A DNA stretch of 64,000 bases from Paracoccus sp. N5 (lineage in GTDB: Bacteria; Pseudomonadota; Alphaproteobacteria; Rhodobacterales; Rhodobacteraceae): positions 558,001-622,000 of the forward strand of contig NZ_AQUO01000001.1 in NCBI RefSeq assembly GCF_000371965.1. The letters are read 5' to 3'. Positions within the stretch are counted from its first letter, which is position 1, and every line of letters begins with the position of its first letter. Positions 17,025-26,617 of the stretch are shown here, piece by piece. The notes under the pieces are model-generated. The model ran no database searches, was not told the origin of the DNA, and saw nothing but the letters and a program-made list of their open reading frames with translations. The position numbers were made by a program, and so were the translations under genes.

Positions 17025-17843
17025 TCAGGCACCGGCGGGCGCGGGATCCAGCCGGCCGCCCATGCGCAACGCCTGCACAGCGCTGGCCTTGCCGGTGTGG
17101 TCGTCGGTGGTCACCAGCACGCCGCAGAGCGTCGCCTCGCCCTCGGCCGGGGTGAAGCGCTCGCTGGACATGCCGGTCAGGAAGCGGCGCAGCGGCTCGG
17201 TCTTTTCCATGCCGATGACGCTGTCATAGTCGCCGCACATGCCGGCGTCGGACTGATAGGCGGTGCCGCGGTTCAGGATCATCGTGTCCGCGGTCGGCAC
17301 ATGGGTATGGGTGCCGATGACCAGGCTGGCGCGGCCGTCGCAGAAATGCCCGACGGCCATCTTCTCGCTGGTGGCCTCGGCATGGATGTCGACCACCGTC
17401 GCCTGCACCAGCCCGCCCAGCGGATGCGTCTTCAGCACCGTGTCGAGCGCCGAGAACGGGTCGTCGAAGGGTCGCTTCATGAAGACCTGGCCCAGCGCCT
17501 GCGCCACCAGCACCTTGCGGCCGCGCGTCGCCTCGAACACCCGCGCGCCGCGGCCGGGCGCCACCTTGGAATAGTTCAGCGGCCGGATGATGCGCGGCTC
17601 GGTCTCGATGAAGGACAGCATTTCCTTCTGGTCGAAGGCATGGTCGCCCAGTGTCACGCAATCGGCACCCGAATCGAGTATGAGCTTGGCGTGCCCCCCC
17701 GTCAGGCCCATGCCGCCGCTGGCGTTCTCGCCGTTCACGATGGTGAAATCGACCCCCAGCCGCTGCTTCAGCGGTTCGAGCCCTTCCGAAATGGCGCGCC
17801 GACCGGCGCGCCCCACAACATCACCGAGGTAGAGGATTCGCAT
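17025..17843 (-). CDS. TIGR00282-family metallophosphoesterase (YmdB-like)
   Basis: 272 residues. A dinuclear metal site is visible in order: GDVVGRAGRR at the start, NGENASGG, TLGDHAFDQKE, DIHAEATSEK and GTHTHVPTAD. Bacillus YmdB hydrolyses 2',3'-cyclic nucleotides and affects biofilm and RNA turnover; the same activity can be assumed but not shown here. A gap of 99 bp separates it from the next minus-strand gene, and it probably has its own transcription unit. Confidence 0.92.
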   Translation of the reverse strand: MRILYLGDVVGRAGRRAISEGLEPLKQRLGVDFTIVNGENASGGMGLTGGHAKLILDSGADCVTLGDHAFDQKEMLSFIETEPRIIRPLNYSKVAPGRGARVFEATRGRKVLVAQALGQVFMKRPFDDPFSALDTVLKTHPLGGLVQATVVDIHAEATSEKMAVGHFCDGRASLVIGTHTHVPTADTMILNRGTAYQSDAGMCGDYDSVIGMEKTEPLRRFLTGMSSERFTPAEGEATLCGVLVTTDDHTGKASAVQALRMGGRLDPAPAGA

Positions 17844-17893
17844 GAGACAGCGTTAGGCCAAAGCCCCGGGACGCTCAACCCCGGTTCGCCGCT

Positions 17894-19432
17894 TCAGCCC
17901 AGCCACAGCCCCAGCGCTACGCCCGAAAGCGCCAGCACAGCCCCCAGGACCACGCCAAGGGCCATCCCCCTGCCCCGGCGGACCGGCACCGCGACGATCT
18001 GCGGCTCGCGCAGCAGTTCGGGCATGCGGCGTTCCAGGAATTCCGGCAGCAGCGGCGCGAAGCGGCCCAGCACCTGGACGGCGCGGCCCAGGTCGCGCGC
18101 CGCGGCCTTGGGACCGAGGTTGTCGCGGATATAGCTTTCGACCACCGGCCGCGCGACCTGCCAGATGTTGATCTGCGGGTCGAGGCTGCGCGCCACGCCC
18201 TCGACCACCACCATGGTGCGCTGCAGCAGGATCAGCTCGGTCCGCGTCGCCATGCCGAATCGTTCCGTGACCTCGAAGAGATAGGCCAGAAGATTCGCCA
18301 TGGAGATCTGGCTGGCGTCGGCGCCGAAGATCGGCTCGCCCACCGCACGCAGCGCGCGGGAAAATTCCTTGATGTCTCGGTCGCGCGGGACATAACCCGC
18401 CTCGAAATGCACCCGCGCCACGCGCTCGTAATCGCGGCGGATGAAGCCCATCAGGATCTCGGCATAGACGCGGCGGGTGTATTCGTCGATCTCGCCCATG
18501 ATGCCGAAATCATAGATGATGACATCGCCATTCGCCGCGACCTTCAGGTTGCCCTGGTGCATGTCGGCGTGGAAATAGCCGTCGCGCAGCGCGTGCTGCA
18601 GGAACAGTTGCAGCACCCGGGCGGCGATGGTCGGCAGGTCGTGGCCGGCGGCGCGCAGCCCCTCGACGTCGCCCATCGGCAGGCCCTCGGCCCAGTCGCT
18701 GGTCAGCACGCGCCGCGCCGAGAGATGCCAATGCGGCTTCGGCACCTGCATGCCGGCGTCGCCCGCGGTATTCTCGGCGAATTCCGAGGCCGAGGCGGCC
18801 TCGAGCCGCAGGTCCAGTTCGCCCATGACCACGGATTCGAAATGCGCCACCACGTCGCGCGGGCGCAGGCGGCGGGTCGCGGGCGACAGCCGCTCGATCA
18901 TGCCGGCGGCGAAGTGGAAGGCGTCGATGTCGCGGCGGAAGGCGCCCTCGATGCCCGGGCGCAGCACCTTGACCGCGACCTCGCGCCCGGTGTCGGCGCG
19001 GCGGCCGCGATGGACCTGCGCGATCGAGGCCGCCGCAACCGGCTCGGCGAATTCGCTGAACAGCGCCTCGATCGGACGGCCGAGGTCGGCCTCGACCATG
19101 CGCCGGGCCTGGTCCTGCGGAAAGGGCGGCAGCCGGTCCTGCAGCATAGCGAGCTGGTCGGCAAGCTCGGGCCCGACCACGTCCGGGCGGGTGGAAAGGA
19201 TCTGGCCGAACTTGATATAGGCCGGCCCCAGCGCAGTGATGGCGCGGGTCACGGGCGGCAGGGACGGATCGCCCTTGTAGCCCAGCCAGGCGAAGGGCCA
19301 GCCCAGGATGCGCGCGGCGACGCGGAGGCGGGCCGGAGCCTCGGCCGCGTCCAGCGCCACCTTCATCGCGCCGGTGCGCTCGAACGTGGCGCCGGTGCGG
19401 ACCAGCCGCCAGATGTTGTGCGGGCCGCGCAT
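17894..19432 (-). CDS. ubiB: UbiB, ABC1/ADCK atypical kinase for ubiquinone biosynthesis
   Basis: 512 residues from the ATG at 19432, 2 bp after the ubiE stop; an in-frame start at 19489 lies inside ubiE and is rejected. The KxGQ motif is in YIKFGQILSTRPD, the A-rich loop in AAASIAQVHRG, the ion-pair Lys in VAVKVLRPG, with HADMHQGNLKV and IYDFGIMG as catalytic and metal loops. Two C-terminal membrane helices end the protein. UbiB is an ATPase that helps extract or deliver quinone intermediates at the membrane. Confidence 0.96.
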   Translation of the reverse strand: MRGPHNIWRLVRTGATFERTGAMKVALDAAEAPARLRVAARILGWPFAWLGYKGDPSLPPVTRAITALGPAYIKFGQILSTRPDVVGPELADQLAMLQDRLPPFPQDQARRMVEADLGRPIEALFSEFAEPVAAASIAQVHRGRRADTGREVAVKVLRPGIEGAFRRDIDAFHFAAGMIERLSPATRRLRPRDVVAHFESVVMGELDLRLEAASASEFAENTAGDAGMQVPKPHWHLSARRVLTSDWAEGLPMGDVEGLRAAGHDLPTIAARVLQLFLQHALRDGYFHADMHQGNLKVAANGDVIIYDFGIMGEIDEYTRRVYAEILMGFIRRDYERVARVHFEAGYVPRDRDIKEFSRALRAVGEPIFGADASQISMANLLAYLFEVTERFGMATRTELILLQRTMVVVEGVARSLDPQINIWQVARPVVESYIRDNLGPKAAARDLGRAVQVLGRFAPLLPEFLERRMPELLREPQIVAVPVRRGRGMALGVVLGAVLALSGVALGLWLG

Positions 19433-19434
19433 CG

Positions 19435-20187
19435 TTACAGCTTCCAGCCGGAATGCAGCGCGGCGATGCCCATGGACAGGTTGCGCCATTGCACCCGGCC
19501 GAAGCCGGCGGCGCGGATCATCTCGGCAAAGGTCTCCTGATCGGGGAATTTGCGGATCGATTCGACCAGGTATTGATAGCTGTCGCGGTCGTTCGCGACG
19601 ACCTGGCCCATCACCGGGATGACGTTGAAGGAATAGCGGTCATAGGCCCATTGCAGCATCGGCACCGGGATCTGGCTGAACTCCAGCACCATCAGCCGGC
19701 CGCCGGGCTTGAGCACGCGGCGCGCCTCGGCCAGCGCATCGGGGATGCGGGTGACGTTGCGGATGCCGAAGCTGATCGTGTAGCGGTCGAAGCTGTCGTC
19801 GGCGAAGGGCAGCGCCATCGCGTCGCCGGTGACCCAGGCCAGGCGGTCCGCCAGCTTGCCGGCCTTGGCGCGCTTCCTGCCCTCGACCAGCATCGACTCG
19901 GTCATGTCGCAGACCGTGACGCGGGCGTCCCGGGCGCGTTCCAGGAAGCGGAAGGCGATGTCGCCGGTGCCGCCGGCCACGTCCAGCAGGTGCTGGCCGT
20001 CGCGCGGCGCCAGCCAGTCCATCATCGCGGTTTTCCAGACGCGGTGGATCCCCATGCTCATCAGGTCGTTCATCACGTCATAGCGCGAGGCCACGCGCGA
20101 GAAGACGCCATGGACCAGCCCGGCCTTGTCCTTTTCGGCCACGGTGCGAAAGCCGAAATGGGTCTGCTTGCTGGGGTCGTCGGTCAT
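19435..20187 (-). CDS. ubiE: UbiE C-methyltransferase (ubiquinone/menaquinone biosynthesis)
   Basis: 250 residues from MTDDPSKQTHFGFRTV. It methylates the quinone ring at C-2 using SAM. Motif I is LLDVAGGTGDIAFRF; ISFGIRNVTRIPDAL and LKPGGRLMVLEFS are the family marks. It is the first gene of a ubiE-ubiB pair. A 76-bp gap separates it from the divergent mutM, which should contain promoters for both. Confidence 0.97.
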   Translation of the reverse strand: MTDDPSKQTHFGFRTVAEKDKAGLVHGVFSRVASRYDVMNDLMSMGIHRVWKTAMMDWLAPRDGQHLLDVAGGTGDIAFRFLERARDARVTVCDMTESMLVEGRKRAKAGKLADRLAWVTGDAMALPFADDSFDRYTISFGIRNVTRIPDALAEARRVLKPGGRLMVLEFSQIPVPMLQWAYDRYSFNVIPVMGQVVANDRDSYQYLVESIRKFPDQETFAEMIRAAGFGRVQWRNLSMGIAALHSGWKL

Positions 20188-20263
20188 CGCGCTTGTCCAT
20201 CCGTCGTTTCGCGCCCAGATAGTCCGAAAGCGCGCGGCGCACCATGCGACGAATGGAAAAGAA

Positions 20264-21106
20264 ATGCCAGAACTGCCCGAGGTCGAAACCGTCCGCCGTG
20301 GCCTTGCCCCGCATCTCGAGGGCCATGTCATCGCCCGGGCCGAGGCGCGCCGCCCCGACCTGCGCTGGCCGCTGCCGCCGGACCTGGTGCAGGTGCTGAC
20401 GGGCGCGCGGGTGACGGGGCTGCGGCGGCGGTCGAAGTATATCCTTGCCGACCTTCAGGATCGCGGCAGCCTGCTGCTGCATCTGGGCATGTCGGGCAGG
20501 ATGCTGATCGAGGGCGAGTCGCAGGGCGATTTCCACCGCGACCCGGCGATCCTGCCGCGCCACGACCATGTGGTGTTCTGGACCGACCAGGGCACCCGCA
20601 TCACCTTCAACGACGCGCGCCGATTCGGCATGGTGGACCTGGTCGCGCCCGGCGCCGCGCATCCGCTGCTGGCGCAGCTGGGCCCCGAGCCGCTGTCGCC
20701 GGAATTCACCCCCGCGGTCCTGGCGGCGGCCTTCGCCGGGCGGCGCACCCCGGTCAAGGCGGCGCTGCTGGACCAGCGCATCGTCGCGGGCCTGGGCAAT
20801 ATCTATGTCTCCGAGGCGCTGTTTCGCGCCGGCATCGACCCGCGCCGGCTGGCGGGGCAGGTCACGGCCGCGGACCTCGCGGCGCTGGTCGGCCATATCC
20901 GCGCCGTGCTCGAGGAAGCCATCGCCGCCGGCGGCTCGTCCTTGCGCGACCACCGGCAGGCGACGGGCGAGTTGGGCTATTTCCAGCATTCCTTCCGCGT
21001 CTATGGCCGCGAGGGCGCGCCCTGCCCCAATGGCTGCGGCGGCACCGTCGAACGCATCGTGCAATCCGGCCGGTCGAGCTATTTCTGCCCGCATTGCCAG
21101 CGCTGA
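20264..21106 (+). CDS. mutM: Formamidopyrimidine-DNA glycosylase
   Basis: 280 residues from MPELPEVETVRRGL; the N-terminal Pro2 is the catalytic nucleophile, so this start is certain (GGA 6-9 bp upstream). Glu3, the LHLGMSGRM loop and the helix-two-turn-helix GLGNIYVSEALF follow. The C-terminal zinc finger has CPNGCGG and CPHC. It removes 8-oxoguanine and cuts the strand. Frame-open upstream sequence is the divergent ubiE leader. Confidence 0.98.
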   Translation: MPELPEVETVRRGLAPHLEGHVIARAEARRPDLRWPLPPDLVQVLTGARVTGLRRRSKYILADLQDRGSLLLHLGMSGRMLIEGESQGDFHRDPAILPRHDHVVFWTDQGTRITFNDARRFGMVDLVAPGAAHPLLAQLGPEPLSPEFTPAVLAAAFAGRRTPVKAALLDQRIVAGLGNIYVSEALFRAGIDPRRLAGQVTAADLAALVGHIRAVLEEAIAAGGSSLRDHRQATGELGYFQHSFRVYGREGAPCPNGCGGTVERIVQSGRSSYFCPHCQR

Positions 21107-21129
21107 GCCCGGCCCGCCTGCCTCCGGCG

Positions 21130-21155
21130 GGGGTATTTTCCGAGCAAAGAAGCGC
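21130..21155 (+). repeat. Dispersed gene-end motif GGGGTATTTT...GCAAAGAAG
   Basis: One copy of the motif found also at 15029, 26555, 31839 (minus) and 41409. It sits 23 bp after the mutM stop and 60 bp before the enoyl-CoA hydratase gene. No pairing partner is visible here, so the copy alone does not form a strong hairpin. Confidence 0.55.
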
Positions 21156-21217
21156 GCTGGCCTTGCGGTCGCGCTTTTGTTACGAGTCGCGGCCAATTTG
21201 GTTCGAAAGGCGATGAG

Positions 21218-21997
21218 ATGATGGCTTACCAGACCCTGACCGTCGAGATCGACGACTATGTGGCCCTGATCCGGCTGAACCGGCCCGAGGCGCTGAACGC
21301 GCTGAACTCGCAGCTGATGGGCGAGCTGGCCGATGCCGTGACCGAGGCCGACCGCAACGAAAAGGTGCGCTGCATCGTGCTGACCGGCAGCGAGAAGGCC
21401 TTCGCCGCCGGCGCCGACATCAAGGAGATGTCCGGCAAGAGCTTCGTCGACGTCTATACCGGCAATATCTTCGGCGACGAGATCGACCGCATCACCGCGG
21501 CCCGCAAGCCGATCATCGCCGCGGTGTCGGGCTATGCGCTGGGGGGCGGCTGCGAGCTGGCCATGGCCTGCGACTTCATCATCTGCGCCGACAATGCGAA
21601 ATTCGGCCAGCCCGAGATCAACCTGGGCGTTATCGCCGGCATCGGCGGCACCCAGCGCCTGACCCGCTTTGTCGGCAAGTCGAAGTCGATGGACATGCAC
21701 CTGACCGGCCGCTTCATGGATGCGGCCGAGGCGGAACGCTCGGGCCTGGTCAGCCGCGTGGTGCCGGCCGCGAAGCTGTTGGCCGAGGTGATGGCGGTGG
21801 CCAAGAAGATCGCCGAGAAGTCGCAGATCGCCACCGTCGCCGCCAAGGAGGCCGTGAACCGCAGCTATGAGACCACGCTGCGCGAGGGCGTGCTGTTCGA
21901 GCGCCGCAGCTTCCAGGCGCTGTTTTCGACCGAGGACCAGAAGGAGGGCATGGCCGCCTTCCTGGAAAAGCGCGAGCCGCAGTTCCGCGACCGCTGA
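21218..21997 (+). CDS. Short-chain enoyl-CoA hydratase (crotonase family)
   Basis: 259 residues; two ATGs stand in tandem (21218 and 21221), with GAAAGG upstream. It hydrates trans-2-enoyl-CoA in fatty acid or amino acid breakdown. The oxyanion hole lies in AFAAGADIKEM and YALGGGCELAMACD, with the catalytic Glu pair in GQPEINLGVIAGIGGTQRL. Length and motifs fit mitochondrial ECHS1-like enzymes such as FadB1/PhaJ-independent hydratases. The exact pathway is not fixed by context. Confidence 0.95.
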   Translation: MMAYQTLTVEIDDYVALIRLNRPEALNALNSQLMGELADAVTEADRNEKVRCIVLTGSEKAFAAGADIKEMSGKSFVDVYTGNIFGDEIDRITAARKPIIAAVSGYALGGGCELAMACDFIICADNAKFGQPEINLGVIAGIGGTQRLTRFVGKSKSMDMHLTGRFMDAAEAERSGLVSRVVPAAKLLAEVMAVAKKIAEKSQIATVAAKEAVNRSYETTLREGVLFERRSFQALFSTEDQKEGMAAFLEKREPQFRDR

Positions 21998-22002
21998 TTT
22001 GG

Positions 22003-22032
22003 CTTGGCTTTCGGCCCGGGGCGCTGTATAGG
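22003..22032 (+). promoter_or_regulatory. Possible rpsT promoter
   Basis: CTTGGC (22003-22008) and TATAGG (22027-22032) are 18 bp apart and about 115 bp before rpsT. They resemble alphaproteobacterial sigma-70 elements. The -10 lies inside a GCCCGGG/CCCGGGC palindrome. This is a by-eye call. Confidence 0.35.
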
Positions 22033-22145
22033 CCCGGGCTTACATGCGCGTGGGCCCGCTTAAGGCAAGAATCATGACCGTCCTTTTCGGGGACGGTGCC
22101 GTGGGGCTTTTGCGTGACAGAGATTACGAGAGAAAGACAGAACCC

Positions 22146-22415
22146 ATGGCCAACACGCCCCAATCCAAGAAACGCGCCCGCCAGATCGAGCGGGTCACCG
22201 CCGTCAACAAGGCGCGCCGCTCGCGCATCCGCACCTATCTGCGCAAGGTCGAAGAGGCGCTGGCCTCGGGCGATGCCGCCGCGGCCGCCGAAGCCCTGAA
22301 AAGCGCCCAGCCGGAACTGATGCGCGGTGTCACCAAGGGCGTCGTCCACAAGAACACCGCCTCGCGCAAGATCTCGCGCCTGGCGGCCCGGGTAAAGGCG
22401 CTGGCCACGGCCTGA
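22146..22415 (+). CDS. rpsT: 30S ribosomal protein S20
   Basis: 89 residues starting MANTPQSKKRARQIERV; the longer frame from 22044 is leader. Highly basic helical protein binding 16S rRNA, with the family patterns NKARRSRIRTYLRKVEEAL and GVVHKNTASRKISRLAARV. Placement directly before dnaA is common in this order. An untranslated leader of about 100 nt would allow the autoregulation known for S20. Confidence 0.98.
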   Translation: MANTPQSKKRARQIERVTAVNKARRSRIRTYLRKVEEALASGDAAAAAEALKSAQPELMRGVTKGVVHKNTASRKISRLAARVKALATA

Positions 22416-22474
22416 TCGGCCACCGGACCACCCGGCGGATGCGGCATTTGCGCAACTGTCGGGTGCAAGATTTA

Positions 22475-22504
22475 GGGGCGCACTCCTCTGGAGCGCGCCC
22501 TTTC
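22475..22504 (+). terminator. Rho-independent-like terminator after rpsT
   Basis: GGGCGC pairs with GCGCCC and CTCC with GGAG around a 3-base loop, followed by TTTC. It is 60 bp past the rpsT stop and separates it from dnaA. Confidence 0.7.
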
Positions 22505-22943
22505 GCATGAAGAGGCACCAGCTTTCCCCAGGAAAATCAGGGATTTGCAGGATCGCGCGGTGCAGCCGCGGCGCCGGCCAGATTCGATGCGGCAAAGTGA
22601 CTGTCAAGCGCGAAGATCGGTTGCTGGGCGGCGGCGGTTCTTGCTAGCTTCGTCCCTGCGATTCACCATCGCGCCTGGGGGACATGCTTCAGCGGTCAGC
22701 ACGACCGCCACCCGCTGAAGCGGCAGCAGGATCAATTTTTGGATCCGCTACCGATGACGCGCAAGCCGGCTGCCACCGGCCTGCGTTTCGTGTCTGAACG
22801 TTTCGGCCGCAGGACGGCTCTGCGCGACGCTTCGGCGGCGCCGGATGTCCTGTTGCCGAAATTTGTCCGTCGGGCCGGTGCAAGGCGCCTCATGCCGGGA
22901 ATCCGGCAGAGATCGGGGACAAGAGACGGACTTGGGCGAGACA
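22505..22943 (+). other. Upstream region of dnaA, no clear origin elements
   Basis: 439 bp without a supported gene. A 10-bp perfect stem (22686-22695 with 22712-22721, GCTTCAGCGG) is followed 13 bp later by a T5 run and could attenuate transcription into dnaA. I saw no TTATNCACA DnaA box on either strand and no AT-rich unwinding block, so evidence for oriC here is lacking. Confidence 0.5.
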
Positions 22944-24290
<1,347 letters not shown>

Positions 24291-24369
24291 TCCATCCGCT
24301 TGACCTTGTGCGGAATTGTGCCAAATTGGCGCCCCGCGCCGCCGCGCAAGATCGACTTGAGGACCGACC

Positions 24370-25488
24370 ATGAAATTTTCGATTGAACGTGCCGATCTGG
24401 TGAAGGCGGTCTCTCAGGCCCAGTCCGTCGTCGAGCGTCGCAACACCATCCCGATCCTGGCCAACGTGCTGATCGAGGCCACGCCGGAAGGCGTCAGCCT
24501 GCGCGCCACCGACCTGGACACCGAGATCGTGGACCGCGCGCAGGCGCAGGTCGAGCGGCCGGGCGCGACCACGGTCTCGGCCTCGATGCTGAACGACATT
24601 GCCCGCAAGCTGCCGGACGGCGCGCTGGTGCAGCTCAGCCTGGACGCGGCCTCGCAGCGGCTTTCGGTGCAGGCGGGGCGGTCGAACTTCAGCCTCGCGA
24701 CCCTGCCGCGCGAGGATTTCCCGGTCATGTCCTCGTCAGAATATTCGGCGAATTTCTCGGCTCCGGCGGCGGTGCTGCGCCGGCTGTTCGACAAGTCGAA
24801 ATTCGCCATCTCGAACGAAGAGACCCGCTATTACCTGAACGGCGTCTATATGCATGTGGCCGAAGGCGAGGACGGCCCCAGCCTGCGCTGCGTCGCGACC
24901 GACGGCCACCGGCTGGCCCGCATCGACGCGCCCCTGCCCAAGGGGGCCGAGGCCATGCCCGGCGTGATCGTGCCGCGCAAGACCGTGGGTGAGCTGAAGA
25001 AGCTTCTGGACGACGACGAGGCCGAGATCGCGGTTTCGGTCAGCGAGACCAAGGTGCGTTTCGCGACGCCGACCATCACGCTCACCTCGAAGGTGATCGA
25101 CGGCACCTTCCCGGATTACAGCCGCGTGATCCCCTCGGGCAATGCCCGCAAGCTGGAGGTGGACGCCGGCGATTTCGCCAAGGCGGTGGACCGGGTGGCG
25201 ACGGTCAGCAGCGAACGCTCGCGCGCCGTCAAGCTGTCGCTCGACGAGGATCGGCTGGTCCTGTCGGTGAATGCCCCCGATGCCGGCGCGGCCGATGAGG
25301 AACTGCCCGTGGCCTATGCCGACGAGCCGCTGGAGATCGGCTTCAACGCCAAATACCTGCACGAGATCGCCAGCCAGATCGAGCGCGAGAACGCGGTCTT
25401 CCTGTTCAACGGCTCGGGCGACGCGGCGCTGATCCGCGAGGGCGGCGACACCAGCGCGGTCTATGTCGTGATGCCGATGCGCGTGTGA
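24370..25488 (+). CDS. dnaN: DNA polymerase III sliding clamp (beta subunit)
   Basis: 372 residues in three similar clamp domains. MKFSIERADLVKAVSQAQSVVERRNTIPIL at the start and VYVVMPMRV at the end are diagnostic; the terminal MPMRV stretch lines the peptide-binding pocket. The homodimer tethers polymerase to DNA. The stop overlaps the GTG start of recF (GTGA), so recF is translated by coupling. Confidence 0.98.
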   Translation: MKFSIERADLVKAVSQAQSVVERRNTIPILANVLIEATPEGVSLRATDLDTEIVDRAQAQVERPGATTVSASMLNDIARKLPDGALVQLSLDAASQRLSVQAGRSNFSLATLPREDFPVMSSSEYSANFSAPAAVLRRLFDKSKFAISNEETRYYLNGVYMHVAEGEDGPSLRCVATDGHRLARIDAPLPKGAEAMPGVIVPRKTVGELKKLLDDDEAEIAVSVSETKVRFATPTITLTSKVIDGTFPDYSRVIPSGNARKLEVDAGDFAKAVDRVATVSSERSRAVKLSLDEDRLVLSVNAPDAGAADEELPVAYADEPLEIGFNAKYLHEIASQIERENAVFLFNGSGDAALIREGGDTSAVYVVMPMRV

Positions 25489-26564
25489 CGCTTTCCCGGC
25501 TGCACCTGGTCCAGTTCCGCAGCTGGGCCCGGCTCGACATCGAATTGGACGACCGGCCCGTCGCCATCCATGGGCCGAACGGCGCGGGCAAGACCAATAT
25601 CCTGGAAGCGATCTCGATGCTGTCGCCCGGCCGCGGCATGCGCGGCGCGGCGCCCGGCGACCAGGCCCGCAAGGGGCCGGAGGTCGGCTGGCAGATCCGC
25701 GCCCGGATCGGCGAGCATGAGGTCGCGACCCGCGCCCTGCCCGGCCAGCCGCGCGAGGTGGCGATCGACGACAAGCCCGCGACGCAGATCGCGCTTGGCC
25801 GGCTGATGCGGGTGATCTGGCTGACCCCGGCCATGGACCGGCTGTGGACCGACGCGCCGGAACAGCGGCGGCGCTTCCTGGACCGGGTGACGCTGAGCTT
25901 CACGCCGAGCCATGCCGAGGATGCGTTGGGTTACGAAAAGGCGATGCGCGAGCGCAACCGGCTGCTGAGGGACGATATCCGCGACCCCGGCTGGTATCGG
26001 GCGCTGGAGGCGCAGATGGCCGAGATGGGCGCGGCGATCACGCGCAACCGGCTGGACGCCATCGCCCGAATCACCGCGGCGCAGGACGGGGCCGGGACCG
26101 CCTTCCCCTCGGCCAGCCTGGCGCTGCTGCCGGGCGAGGGTTTCGCGGATGATCCCGACGCCGCGCGCATCGCCGCCCGGCTGGCCGAGGGCCGCAGCCG
26201 CGACATGGCCGCCGGACGCACGCTGACCGGCCCGCATCGCGCCGACCTGGGCGCGCATTGGGGGCCGCAGGCGATGCCCGCCGCGCTGTCCTCGACCGGC
26301 GAGCAGAAGGCGCTGCTGCTGTCGCTGATCCTCGCCAATGCCCGGGCGCTGGCGGGGGAAAGCGTGGTGCTGCTGCTCGATGAGGTGGCGGCGCATCTGG
26401 ATGCGGACCGCCGCGCCGCGCTTTACGACGAGATCTGCGGCTTGGGCGCGCAGAGCCTGCTGACCGGCACCGGGCCCGATCTGTTCGAGGCCCTGCGGGG
26501 CCGGGCGCAGTTCCTGGCGGTCGAGCGGCAGGGCGAGACGTCGAGCCTCGCCATGGGTATTTGA
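25485..26564 (+). CDS. recF: DNA repair ATPase RecF
   Basis: 359 residues from a GTG overlapping the dnaN stop. It is an SMC-like ATPase with Walker A GPNGAGKTNILEA, the signature ALSSTGEQKALLLSL and Walker B VLLLDEVAAHLD. RecF with RecO and RecR loads RecA at gaps. The stop codon lies inside a copy of the dispersed GGGTATTT motif, so the last residues (MGI) are encoded by the repeat. Confidence 0.97.
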   Translation: MTLSRLHLVQFRSWARLDIELDDRPVAIHGPNGAGKTNILEAISMLSPGRGMRGAAPGDQARKGPEVGWQIRARIGEHEVATRALPGQPREVAIDDKPATQIALGRLMRVIWLTPAMDRLWTDAPEQRRRFLDRVTLSFTPSHAEDALGYEKAMRERNRLLRDDIRDPGWYRALEAQMAEMGAAITRNRLDAIARITAAQDGAGTAFPSASLALLPGEGFADDPDAARIAARLAEGRSRDMAAGRTLTGPHRADLGAHWGPQAMPAALSSTGEQKALLLSLILANARALAGESVVLLLDEVAAHLDADRRAALYDEICGLGAQSLLTGTGPDLFEALRGRAQFLAVERQGETSSLAMGI

Positions 26565-26617
26565 GGAGCAAAGAAGCCGGCTTCGCATCGATTCGGGTAT
26601 TTGGGAAACGGTGAAGC
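26555..26617 (+). repeat. Two dispersed gene-end motifs at the recF/ade junction
   Basis: GGGTATTTGAGGAGCAAAG starts at 26555 and contains the recF stop; a second, more decayed copy GGGTATTTGGGAAACGG starts at 26595. Convergent genes recF and ade meet here. The pieces are direct rather than inverted, so a terminator hairpin is not obvious. Confidence 0.5.
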
